From Cristatella mucedo (lineage: Eukaryota; Bryozoa; Phylactolaemata; Cristatellidae), in the NCBI GenBank assembly GCA_009760855.2, contig WPIO01000415.1:1-52960 (forward strand): a stretch of 52,960 nt of DNA, in the 5' to 3' direction. The first letter of the stretch is position 1; the number at the start of each line of letters is the position of its first letter. The position numbers and the translations under genes were made by a program. The notes beneath the pieces were generated by a model that saw only the letters and a program-made list of their open reading frames with translations, had not been told where the DNA came from and made no database searches. This document shows positions 1 to 11,039 of this stretch, piece after piece.

Positions 1-278
1 TGTGCACATTCTAGTTTGCAAAGTACGTTTAAATTGACAATAATTTAAAGCCACGGCGACTTCGTGATTACATCATTGGAGCATAATTTTTGGCACAGTT
101 GATCTATTCGAGCTGTTAGTGGAATATGTAGCTGGTTGTACAGTCAGCAGAGAACTTAGTGCTTGACATCTTTCTCCACAAAGGCACTAGTTTTGAAACA
201 TAACTACTATGCTGATAGCGTTGAACTGAAGTGTAAACCTCAACTAGTATACAAGTCATTTCTCTTTCTAGAATAGTT

Positions 279-461
279 ATGAAAAAGAAAACGTTTTCCT
301 TTCTTGCACTGCTATTTTCTGTTCTACTTGGCTTGCAGGACTCAGTCAGTGAACTCAGCAGTAAGTCACGTGACTAACATTTCCTACTTGTTTTTTAAGG
401 CAGATTTTCAGCCGAGAAACTCGAGGATGAAGCTGCATACCTAGAAGGGCACTGTGAGTAA
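279..461 (+). CDS. Candidate two-exon small secreted peptide gene
   Basis: An ATG at 279 opens a reading frame that starts with three lysines and then a hydrophobic stretch (FLALLFSVLLGL), which looks like a signal peptide. The frame meets a good splice donor, GTAAGT, at 361, leaving an exon of 82 nt (phase 1). A pyrimidine-rich stretch ending in TTTTCAG at 411 gives a plausible acceptor, so the intron would be only 51 nt. The second exon would continue with an acidic stretch (EKLEDEAAYLEGHC) to a TAA at 459-461, giving 43 residues. A GTGAGT at 454 could instead be another donor, in which case more exons would follow, but I could not find one that continues the frame. No protein family is recognised. 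The call rests only on the signal-peptide shape and splice sites, so chance is a real alternative. Confidence 0.28.
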
Positions 462-1176
462 AATTTGTATCCTGTGAATATTATCACGAGCTGTGCATCA
501 CGCAGGAAGTATTCCCTCAAAAGAGAAATTGTTTCTCAGACATTGCTTTATGCATTTTTGGGTAGTCATCAACTATCTAAAGCTTGATATTTAGACCATG
601 TGCAGCCTTTGGCCTGACACAGTTTGCAACGATTTAATTTATGGAGAGTGCGACCCCTCAGCATAGGACAGTAAATTGCTTACCATTTTATAAACCTATT
701 TTGGGTCTGACTGACAGGACTTCAGTTTTTGAGTGAAAAAAGGAGCCCTGGCTTTTTTAAGCTTCCGGGTGTAGACTCGAAGGAAGTTTTTGAAATTGTC
801 TAGATCTTCATCAGACCCTGATTTTCTTAAAACAAAGCTGAAGCCTTAGCTTAACATGGCGCATCTTTTGAAGTTTACCACACCTACAGATGGCTTAATT
901 GGACTGTTAAGGAGGAGCAGGAACTGATATTCTGCCAAAAAGCATAGAAGGGCGAATACCAGCATACTACAAAATTTCCACACCGACATTGAGGAAGAAC
1001 ATACTCTGATTAGTCATGGCAGTTGAAAAGAAAATATCTTTCTTTGCGAGTGCCTTATCGCAGTATTCTCTCTTTTTTGATGTCCGGCCAGAAGACTTAA
1101 CCCACTTCACGATGAATAGGTTCCTAGCATTAATGCAATATCGATGCATATTTTCAGTAGTAACTTGTGTTCACCG
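462..1176. other. Unassigned non-coding stretch
   Basis: I see no coding region, recognisable transposon domain or internal repeat here. Short reading frames near 967-1,243 are without similarity that I recognise and overlap one another on both strands. Confidence 0.4.
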
Positions 1177-1188
1177 TATATATATATA

Positions 1189-1219
<31 letters not shown>

Positions 1220-1241
1220 ATATATATATATATATATATAT

Positions 1242-1274
<33 letters not shown>

Positions 1275-1313
1275 GATATATATATACATATATATATATA
1301 TATATGGTATATA

Positions 1314-1384
<71 letters not shown>

Positions 1385-1477
1385 CTATCTATATCTATAT
1401 ATATATATCTCTATATATATATATATCTATATCTGTATAAATATATCGGTATATATCTGTATATATATATATATATA

Positions 1478-1511
<34 letters not shown>
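1177..1511. repeat. (TA)n microsatellite with TAGATA and TATC interruptions
   Basis: About 335 bases of alternating TA, interrupted by GATATA, TATCTA and TACCGATA variants. It produces several spurious Tyr/Ile reading frames on both strands. A tract like this is expected to be polymorphic in length and prone to cruciform formation. Confidence 0.97.
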
Positions 1512-1512
<1 letters not shown>

Positions 1513-1529
1513 CCGATATATACGTCTCT

Positions 1530-1600
1530 TTATTTCATTTGCGGAAAAATAGGTCGGCAGTGAGCCCCTTGCTCAAGGAGTTGGGTTGACTGCACCTGTC
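1530..1600 (+). mobile_element. LINE family B scrap
   Basis: Right after the TA tract, one frame reads VSPLLKELG and then a TGA where the better copy near 38,050 (minus strand) has VSPLLEELGW. This is the region after the RT domain of family B. Only about 70 bases are recognisable. Confidence 0.5.
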
Positions 1601-1848
1601 AACATCATTTCTTGCCTTGTCAAATGAAATGTAACTCGTCAAACGAAATGTGCTAGCTTGTAATTACCAAAATGTTTGACCGGTTTGAGATATTGCTGCC
1701 CAATATATGCGATTTAAAAACCAAGCTTGCTAAATCGATCCCCACAGCCCATCGAAGAAAATCATACGTTGGCATAAAGCGACCTTGGCTAATTTAACAT
1801 CTGGTTACTCTCGAACTTCGAGTTCAGTAAGAAGCCATCGCTGAATCA

Positions 1849-2394
1849 AAGGTGCCGTACAGCTCACTGATTGCATCGTTTCCATCATTTGACTTTGTGA
1901 AGTACCTGCGAACCGGTGCACATATTGTTCACAATCTTGCATTTGAGACAGCCATCATCAAGATCCAGAATGGAAGCAGAGGTAAATGATATTCAGATGC
2001 AACTACCTTTGTCTACTCCCAGTTGAAATCGCCATCCAGTGGTGATAATTCTGATGAAATGAACGATCCCAGCATTTCATTTGCCGAGCCTACATTGAAG
2101 CGACAGTGTATACATCAGGCACCTGCATCGGCTTTCTTGGGCACAAAGTGTCTGCCGCCCACGTCGAATATAATTAAGTGGTAATTCTCACTCACCATGC
2201 GATTATTTGGCAGAAACGTCGAAGTCTGAAACCGTGCACTCTACAAGTTTTGGTTTTCCTCAAGCAAAATAGGAGATCTTTATAATTTGGTGCTAATAGC
2301 TGTAGTAGCGAATGATGGAGAAACGGAAGATGAGGAGGAGGAAGTGCAACCGTCTGATGAGGTGGAAAATCAAGTCACTCATGTGAGAGATTAA
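1849..2394 (+). pseudogene. hAT-type transposase remnant (ZBED-like), C-terminal part
   Basis: The frame starting at 1,849 reads through FETAIIKIQNG, a TGA at 1,987-1,989, and then continues in the same frame to PPTSNIIKW and a TAA at 2,182. The PPTSN motif followed by FSLT and, after a frameshift near 2,195-2,205, RRSLKPCTLQVLVFLKQNR matches the order of the C-terminal dimerisation region of hAT transposases of the BED zinc-finger type. In those proteins PTSN precedes an ER-x-FS motif and an LxFLK-x-N motif. An acidic tail (ETEDEEEE) ends at TAA 2,392-2,394. The N-terminal BED finger and most of the catalytic core are absent. With two stops and at least one frameshift it cannot be functional. 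Assignment to hAT is fairly firm. The exact subfamily is inference. Confidence 0.72.
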
Positions 2395-4519
2395 AGAGGA
2401 CACTACTGTTGTGATTAACATTCAACACTAATTTGATTGAAAGTGTACATCAACATATTGTATTTGCCTTAATGACAATGACAATTTATTGTATTGCTTA
2501 TAATGAAAGTAACAGTACATTGTATTGTTTGCTATGATAATGTAAATATAATATGTGGGGCTTTGAAAGTTTACATTACAATAGTTATAGTACTGTTCCA
2601 AGACCTGCTTTTGCCCAGAGAACTACGATTCCCCTTCCAACTTACTCGAAGGGAGGTGAACTGAGGGCTGTTTGGGTAACTGAAAACGATCCCTACCACC
2701 TCTATCTATGCTGGTGCATGACAGCGACTAGTACCCAGGCTGAGACTATGCTGCATACACATGCACACAAACACAAAATGCAGCCACCGGTGCTGTACGA
2801 ACATATTTGGCGGCATCTACCGAATTCTTCTTCTGATGCTGCTCCTCATAAGGCTGGCAAGAACGCCGGCTTGCCTCCCTCGTTCCAAAAGAAAAAGTTC
2901 GGCAACTCTCGGACGGCTGGCAGTGGCCACGACCACAGCTACCTCAAGTGAACAATTTTTAATTAAATAGCTAGCTGAGACAACTGGGTTGACATGCCAG
3001 CCGATTAGGCAGTCGTCCAATGTAGTTACCCCCAGGCTGTAGCCATGTCAGGCCATTACTAGGCATTAACTGGTAGCTGCTGCCAGCTGCTGCTGCCGAG
3101 TAGGTAGTTACATCTCTGTATTGCTTGCTGACTTCATCGTAGCTCAGAACTGCACAGAGCACAGCTCAGAACTGCACAGATCAGTGCTGCACTGTCCTCG
3201 TGCCCCTCTTGCAGTTCACAGCCACACCAGCCATTTCAGTTTGAGGCTACAACCGATGATTGGTCACTGGCTACTCACCATTATCTCGCTTGATAGCCGT
3301 CACACGTTCGCTGCACTTCCCGTGTCTTATCCTTCGCACGGTCACGTATAGCAGGCGACTTGCTTGCCGGTGAGGCATAGATGCCCGACACCAACTCCCA
3401 GCTCCTCAGAGCCTGTCTCTGCAGTCTGTCGCCTCGATGGCTATAGCTGTCCACAAACCACAGCTTTCAGCCGAGCAGAGTAAGTCATACTCGAAGCAGC
3501 GCCGACTGTACAGCACCTGCCCTCTGCTCAGCCTCAAGAGCTGCAGCCGGGGACCGGGCACCCTCACTGGCCATCAGTGGCCATTGCACCGAGGTCACCA
3601 CAAAAAACCGGTGCCAAGGTGACTTCAGCAAGTTCATGGTCCTCTCATCTCCAAGCGACTGATCACCAACGGCTGAAGCAGCAGCAGCATAACAACCAGC
3701 TAAGAAATCTCAACGGCTCTGGCTGGCACTTTCGCCTGCAATGGAATTCAAAGCATTGACTCCTGGATGTCTCGAATCCACGACCCTGACCCTAAAAACG
3801 TGAGATCTTACCCCTAGGCTAAGACCCAGGCGTAGTACAGGCCAGCTGATTCAACCACTTCATGTAAGTATGTTAGCAGCCTTGGCAGCTATCGGTCCCG
3901 GGCTTGCAACTAGCAATAATGGCTTGCCAGCAGCTGGACTAGCGCTCCGATAGAAAAGCCTGCACAAGCACACAAGTATCATGCTTAGACCAGCTTGCAG
4001 AGCCCCACAAGAAGAAGCAGCAGATGAATGAGTAAGACAGTGGAGGAAGCAATCTCTAAAGAAGCAGCAGCTCAGAACGACTTGACAGCATGTGCTACCT
4101 GATTCGGCAATATGACCGAACACGACCTCACCAGTATGATTCAAGTCAATCAGAGGCTCATCAATCTCACACGTTATTGATATTAGTAGTACCAATGAAT
4201 TGCAATTAGGTTAGCAGTATAACTTGAACAAGCAAGAAGCTCATAAAAGCTTATGGAAGAAATCGCTTAGCGATTTTCTTGCAATTGATGGAACCAAACT
4301 CTCTGAAATGTCAAGCAGGACCAAGGACTTGAGGAGACAGCCATTATAAGTCGTTCATTCTCTGCCCAGATCGGCTAATTCGAACTGCTTCCCTTAAGCA
4401 CCTGTAATCTGCCTACGAAAAGAGTACTCTCACAACGAGTAATACAAATGTCTTATTATGATTTTCCTTTCTGAATTAGGCTAGGCCTCCATCTACCTGC
4501 CTTTTTAGCCCTTAATACC
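2395..4519. other. Unassigned stretch
   Basis: No gene is supported. A 132-codon plus-strand frame at 2,553-2,951 has no recognisable domain and low-complexity His/Pro content. A perfect direct repeat of about 20 bases (GCTCAGAACTGCACAGA) occurs at 3,142-3,181. A minus-strand frame at 3,860-4,195 is Cys/Leu-rich but unrecognised. A degenerate tail resembling LINE family A may lie at 4,410-4,460. Confidence 0.4.
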
Positions 4520-4690
4520 AGCTTTTTTGGCTCGAGTCATTTAAATGTGCTTCTAACCCACCTATACGCCTCCGGAGACCAGGCCTTCGAGTTCGTATGC
4601 TCCCAAAGTCTGGAATTCTCTCCTGACTGACGTCAACACATCTCGTGCATGCTTTCCTGCATGCGATGTCTTTTTGAATCCACACGGCTG
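4520..4690 (+). mobile_element. LINE family A fragment (C-terminal region)
   Basis: The bases TCGTATGCTCCCAAAG followed by a TGGAATTCTCTCC block match the conserved stretch just downstream of the RT domain in the better family A copies (for example 19,600 and 28,030, translating as VRMLPKPG). Only a short degenerate piece remains. Confidence 0.5.
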
Positions 4691-4944
4691 CTTGGCGAGC
4701 ACCTCGAAACGTGACAGCAAGGTCACCTGCTGGTCGAGCTAATCCTAGACATCAGGACTTGGCCCAGAGATCGCCGGCAGAGGCTGCTGCTGACGTTTGT
4801 AGATGCAGGCTGCACTGACTGACTGGTGCAGTTCCTTGACAAATCTTTAAAGGGAGCCACCGAGGACCACGAGCTAGTTGTAGCAGCACAAGCCTGCACG
4901 AAAGGCTAAAAGGCTTCACTCAAAGCATCCATGCATAGTTTCTC

Positions 4945-5145
4945 TTTATGTAATGTGTATCTCCATCTGTAACTCCACAAAGCGACAAAGACTATGTGGG
5001 TTTTAAACAGGAGAGTTTTGTATAGCACACTCACAGCCTCAGCGGCTTTCCGTACGTATTTGGTAGCCACCAGACTTCATCTCATGCAACAAGGGTAAAG
5101 TGGGAAGCATAGCTGAGTGAGCAGAGCAGTTGAGGTCCTCAGCTC
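4945..5145 (-). mobile_element. LINE family B 3' end
   Basis: On the minus strand this matches the C-terminus and 3' UTR of the family B copies at 15,825, 24,685 and 37,518. Shared landmarks are TCTGTAACTCCACAAAG, the AGAGTTTTGTATAGC block and the reading LLxExKSxGYxxRTESR. The element end is marked by TAATG-type pentamers. The copy is strongly 5' truncated. Confidence 0.75.
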
Positions 5146-5818
5146 GTCTAGATGAATGGCACAGGCCAAGTGAATGTCTCTGACCAGATTCATGGGCTGC
5201 AGCAGCTGCTCTGATTTGCCGAGCCCACACTAAAGCTGCCTCTGCATGCTTTCTCTTTCAGCCTTTAGGAAAGTATCAGCTTTTGGTTTTGTCGCGAGTA
5301 TTGTGCTGAGAGGAGTGTGCTGAGCAGATCACTCGAGCATTTAAAGCCTGCACTGGCTAACACAATCGCAGCACTTCTGTTGCTACTAGTCAATTCAAAG
5401 CAGATCAAAACATTAGCAAAGGTCTCGAGTGCTTCTGGCACTGCTGCTCAGCTCTGGCATAAAGCCGTTTGTTATGATCTGGGCCAATGCAGTGGTCACG
5501 TGACTCACTGCAGCTGAGCTAAGCAGGCTGAACACAAGGACCTCTGGCACTGCCTACGTCACATTGCTGGCTCGCCCGGTTGTACATCTTTTCTGCAGAT
5601 AATGAATTTGTCAGCATTTCTCAGTCACGTGAATCGTCTCACCAACTCGGAATGGCCAATGCAATGGAGCAATGGACTTGGCAGTGTTATGCTTTGCTGA
5701 GCTGATGCCGATCACAATGCTGCAAGCAGGACGTAGCAGCTCTTTGAGCCCTATGACGTGGAAGGGTGCTGGTCGGCGCTTGTGCCTTAAACAAGTGCGA
5801 GGAAAACCCGGCTCTGAC
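5146..5818. other. Unassigned stretch
   Basis: No recognisable coding or repeat family. A 66-codon plus-strand frame at 5,317-5,517 shows no domain. Confidence 0.35.
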
Positions 5819-7722
5819 ATGTCAGCTACAAAATGTATGTGAGAATCACTGAGACCAGGGTTAAGGTGCTTGCTCTAAGCAAACCAGGTCGTGGCTTCGA
5901 GTCCTGCATTAGGCGATCCTTTATTGCCCCACTGCAAGCTTCAGTGATAGCAAGTAGGACTAATACGGCACTACATTAATGAGGTAGTAGTAAAATCAGC
6001 CAACATTTATATTTTGCAATATCAATGGATGAAAAAATTAACATTGTAGAGCAGAACCACACTGAAAGTGCAAAGTAGGGCTTATTGTTTTGATGTTATG
6101 TTCTTTGGAGGGAAGGATGTGACTCAGTCATGAAAACTGACAAGCCAATAGCATTGGGGCCAACAGCATCTAGCCTTGTCGGCTCTCCTTTTGTCAGCCA
6201 TCTTCTCATTTCGTCTTGATGACTGCTTCAGTTTGAATCTCACACGCCAGTCAAACATAGTGCCTAGAAAATGGCATTAGCGCACAGAGCAAACATCTTG
6301 ACTTGTTGGGAATAAATTCGTTGCGATGACAGCACACAGCACGCACAGCATGTGCAGCACACAGCTTGCCAGGTTTCGGCTACAGTCAGATACAGCAGAT
6401 TTTAAACTGCAAGCCTAGCACTGGGTGGTTCTTTTTTAGCGGAATGCACGAGTTATATCGATGAATCATTTGCAACAGCCTAGAGGTCTTTCACTCTGAA
6501 GGCAAGCACAGATAGCCTCCCCCCCCCCCCCCCCGAGGGTGCAGCAAAGAGGGGGGCCTTCAGGCACCTTAAAATCTCCTAGCAGGACCGACATTTATAT
6601 CTAAACTCTGATATCATTTCCAATGAAAGAGTAGCGCAATCGCAGCGACAAGGTAAACACCGTAGCTGGCTTCAGCACAAAACGTATATTCTCCAGACGT
6701 TGGCAGTGCACCGGCACACAACCACTCTGCTGCTACTTGACCATGTTGCACACCCTTATCCCTTGAGTCTCCTACCCCAGCCCCTACTTTCCTGAAACTG
6801 CCGAGCCCCTAGTAGGGGCCTGTACTAATGCTGCAATAAGAACTAATCGAATTTAATAATACCAATACGTCGCTAGTCGAAGGTCAAAACCTAGCTAAAT
6901 CTCAATCACGGCGCTTTACAACTCGTGGCAAGAGAATCAACAACCAAACAGTTTCATGTTACGAAAAGCAGCATTCTTTACTAAGTAACCAAAAAACGCA
7001 AGTATCATACTTAGACAAGCAAGAACAAAAGCTAAAGTAGTCCCTAACGATACACAGACTTGCCCAGATTGGTGCCATGATAAAGTGGTCATTTGTGCTA
7101 AGTGCTGCTGAGAGATCAATGAGACCAAGTAGAGAGGCCACGTCCACATTCAGTATCACTCTCTTATCTGCATTTGCATGTCTATCTCTATTTACTCGAT
7201 TTGTTACAGAGGGAAGCAATGGATCCTATTCAAACTTCACAAAGAGAACTACCCAGGACGAATATAGATTATTCGTCGCCTCGGACAAGTTGTCAAGATA
7301 TGGGGTGGCCATAAGATGATTAAAATTTCTAACCCTAACCCACGAGGCCTGCCACGGCTTGGCTCCTTCATAGCAAGAGCAGAACCACTGCTCCAATTTT
7401 AGCCTCTCCTTGCCCCCAGGTCCCTTTTTTCGACAATAAAATATAAGCTGTTCCATTCCTATTTTTAGATCAGGTCACCAACATTCTAGGCTAGCAATAG
7501 GCATTCAAGGTTTACTGAGGTAGAATCGCCGAGCCTATTACGAGGAACACAGGCTTTTGAACGACTAATGATTTTCACAAAGCCATGTAAAGCAGGTCCA
7601 ACTAACCAGCTGCAGAACATTGCATCGACTGCAAGCGTCTCATTCAATCCACACCTGAGCTTACTGAGTTACAAAAGTCAATTAAGGATGTCACTCAAAC
7701 TCGTGGACTCGGTTGGCTTCAG
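5819..7722. repeat. Composite repeat R, copy R1
   Basis: This block is repeated at 13,279-15,595 (R3) and its middle part at 8,940-10,142 (R2). It begins with a tRNA-like segment (box B-like TTCGAGTCCTG near 5,890). The middle part opens with GTGACTCAGTCATGAAAAC, and the block ends with a stretch that includes short LINE-derived pieces. In the last third a minus-strand frame reads GLIDLSAAL (about 7,070-7,230), which is the RT motif LIDLSAAFDT in decayed form. At 7,318-7,470 a plus-strand frame reads LTLTHEACHGLAPS, from family B. R1 lacks the roughly 300 bases shared by R2 and R3 at 9,836-10,142. Confidence 0.7.
6519..6534. repeat. Homopolymer C run
   Basis: Sixteen consecutive C residues. 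The equivalent sites in R2 and R3 have only CTGCCCC, so this expansion is specific to copy R1. Confidence 0.9.
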
Positions 7723-8330
<608 letters not shown>

Positions 8331-8939
8331 GCCCCTTAGATGACTGTTGTCAGTAGAAATACATGCTCTGAAATCTTCTGCCAATATAACACCAAAAGCA
8401 TCGCAGAGCGGAGTCAGTGATGCCCATGTGAACTTCAGGTGCTCAAGAAGATTTGGGAACCAACGGTAATAATAATAGATCATTTTATAGCATCATAAAA
8501 GATTTCAAGGAACGTTTTCTGGCGCTTTTGCACATCTCTGCAAGAGAATCAATACCCAAAGATTATTGACTAGCTTGGTATCAAACGTGCCAATGCGAAA
8601 AATATCAGACCAAAGCCAACAATAAAGTTGCCCAAACCCAACTGTAACGTGCCTAGAAAGAGAATGAGTTCTCGGAGGCTGCTGTATAAAATGTAATACT
8701 AATATAATTCTAGTGTTATCATCAAGACGCTGGTGGCCACAACTTACAGAGACCCCTGGCTATTAAGATTCTTTGAATGATGACCAGGGACACATGCCAA
8801 TAACATCGGGTACGGAGAAAGATGAGCTAACTATAGCGAAGAGACAGCTGACACGCTTACACGCCTCTTTAGCTGAAACTTTGCAGATTAAAGGTGATAA
8901 TAGTGACAGAAGCCGGAATCACGTTCAAATTAGGAATCA
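8331..8939. other. Mostly unassigned, with a LINE family A-like tail at 8,640-8,715
   Basis: At 8,645 the sequence GTGCCTAGAAAGAGAATGAG followed by TTCTC and TGCTGTATAA resembles the family A 3' hairpin tail, plus strand. The remainder shows nothing recognisable. Confidence 0.45.
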
Positions 8940-10142
8940 CGTGACTCAGTCATGAAAACTGACAAGCCAAGAGCACTGGGGCCAAAAGCATCTAGCCTTG
9001 TCTGCTCTCCTTTTGTCAGCCATCTCCTAAGTTTGTCTCGATTACTGCTTCAGTTTGAATCTCACAACCCATCTCAGATATAGTGCCTAGAAAATGGCAC
9101 AGAGCAAACAGCTTGACTTCGTGGGAATTTATTCTTTGAAATGACAGCATGCAGCACGTGCAGCACGTGCAGCTTGCTAGGTTTTGGCTAGAGTCAGAAA
9201 CAGAGGCAGATCATACACTGCAAGCCTAGAACTAGTCGGTTCTTCTAAGGAGAATGCACGAGTTATATCGATGAATCATTTGCAACAGCCTAGAGGTCTT
9301 TCACTCAGAAGGCAAGCATAGATAGTCTGCCCCAACAAGGGTGCAGCAAAGATGGGGGCCTTCAGGCACCTTACACTCTCCTAGCAAGACCGACATTTAT
9401 ATCTACACTCTGACATCATTTCTAAAGTAAGAGTAGCACGATCCCAGTGACAAGGTAAACACCATAGCTGGCTTCAGCAGAAACGTATATTATCCAGACG
9501 TTGGCAGTGCACCAGCACACAACCACTCTGCTGTTACCTGACCATGTGTCACACCCTTATCCCGTGAGTCTCTGACCCTACTTTCCTGAAACAGTCGAGC
9601 CCCTAGTAGGGGCCTGTACCAAAGCTACAATAAGAACTAATCGAATTTAAAAATAGCAATACGTCGCTCGTCGAGGGCCAAAACCTAACCAAATCTCTAT
9701 CACGGCGCTTCGCAACTCGTGGCAAGAGGATCAATAACCAAAGGTTTCATGTTGTCGAAAAGCAGCATTCTTGTCTAAGTAAGCAAAACACAATTGTCAT
9801 AATTAGACAAGCAACAACAAAAGCAAAAGTAGCAAGAAGACACTCAGGGCAAAGGGTTGGTAGGACCTCAGGTTAGTAACATGCACTCAATCGTGCTCAG
9901 TACCTATATCAGAGCTTCAATGGCTGCCTATCAACATGAATTCACTTCAAGACGCTCTCTATCTATCCTACAGGTCACTTTACGCTCATGCATCAGCACC
10001 TATCAGACCTAAGTGCTCCTTCAGTCAAGTGCTATCTCGAACCACCTGCTTCTCTGCACGTGGTCATCTTATAGTCGCACGTGCACACTAAATAGAAATC
10101 TTAGATAAGATCAAGCCTTCAGCTTGCATTCGCCAAGAATTG
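8940..10142. repeat. Composite repeat R, copy R2
   Basis: Collinear with R3 (13,572-14,779) at high similarity from GTGACTCAGTCATGAAAAC to AGCTTGCATTCGCCAAGAAT. The tRNA-like head and the right-hand third present in R1 and R3 are missing. This suggests that the middle block is the mobile unit, or that R2 arose by partial duplication. No coding capacity is recognised. Confidence 0.7.
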
Positions 10143-10329
10143 ACTAGCTGGGATTGTACATGAAGATCTCAAGGGAGCATCAACATAGGTATAGGGCAAA
10201 GACAATGGCGACTAATGACCGAGGGTAAAGGAGCTGACAACAGGTGAAACCAAAGGTTGATGATACAACCGATCTCATACACTCGTGTGACACCCCAAGC
10301 TAACAGCTGGACTAAGAGACTTTGCTCTT

Positions 10330-11035
10330 CTGAAGGGGGATACTCTTACGCGACCGGTATACTGTGCCAGGAATTTAGGTGTACTTTTAGATTGCTACTT
10401 AAATTTTGAGAGTTTAAATACGATGGTCTCTACAGTCAGCCATCACCTCCAATCTCTGCCTATGATTAGGAGTTGTGTACCACGGTGGCTTCCAACAAAT
10501 TAAACTAGCTGCCTGATTCTGCCTAAGCTGAACTACTGCCATTCCATTTTTGGATGGGCTAAAGAAAAAGCCATGAAGCTAATGCAACTTATGATTAATG
10601 TGGCTTCAAGGCTAAAAAATAACTCCTAGAGATTCAGCCGCGTGTGTCCTTTGCTGAAAAAGCCTCGACGGCTTTCGTTTGATGAAATTATACCTAATAA
10701 AATCCTTACACTAACCCACAAGACCCTCCATAGCTGGGCTCAATAGTGCCTGGCTGAACTGCTTAACCTGTTTTGGCCTCATCATGCCCTCAGGTCTTCT
10801 AATGGACTCTATATTAGCTGTTCCATTCCTGAGCTTAAAGACCGTTAGAAATGAAGGCTTTATTTCTGCAGGTCCTGAACTGTGGAGCTCACTGACACGA
10901 TTCTTACATAATAAAATATATTCTCCTTCTGCCGATCTTGGTACAGCCTTTCCAACCGTCATAAGTGGCTACTTCCGTGATACTTCCTCTACTTCTCTCC
11001 TGACTCAGCTATGCTTGCCACTTTACTTTTGTACT
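10330..11035 (+). pseudogene. LINE family B ORF2 fragment (RT thumb and C-terminal region)
   Basis: Plus-strand frames read ARNLGVLLDCYLNFES (the motif following the RT active-site region in Jockey/CR1/L2-type LINEs), then LILPKLNYCHSIFGW, then KILTLTHKTLHSWAQ and FISAGPELWSSLTRFL. These match in order the family B copies at 15,963-16,385 and 37,518-38,165 (minus). Several stops and frameshifts separate the pieces. The RT catalytic core is not present. The copy abuts the opposite-strand 3' tail of the family A LINE at about 11,040. Confidence 0.75.
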
Positions 11036-11039
11036 AACA

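Noticed and set aside
1016-1589. Tyr/Ile-rich reading frames on both strands across the TA tract
   Set aside because: They are translations of (TA)n and its variants and carry no coding signal.
2553-2951. 132-codon plus-strand frame
   Set aside because: No domain, no splice or start context, and overlapping frames on the opposite strand are similarly long. Left as unassigned.
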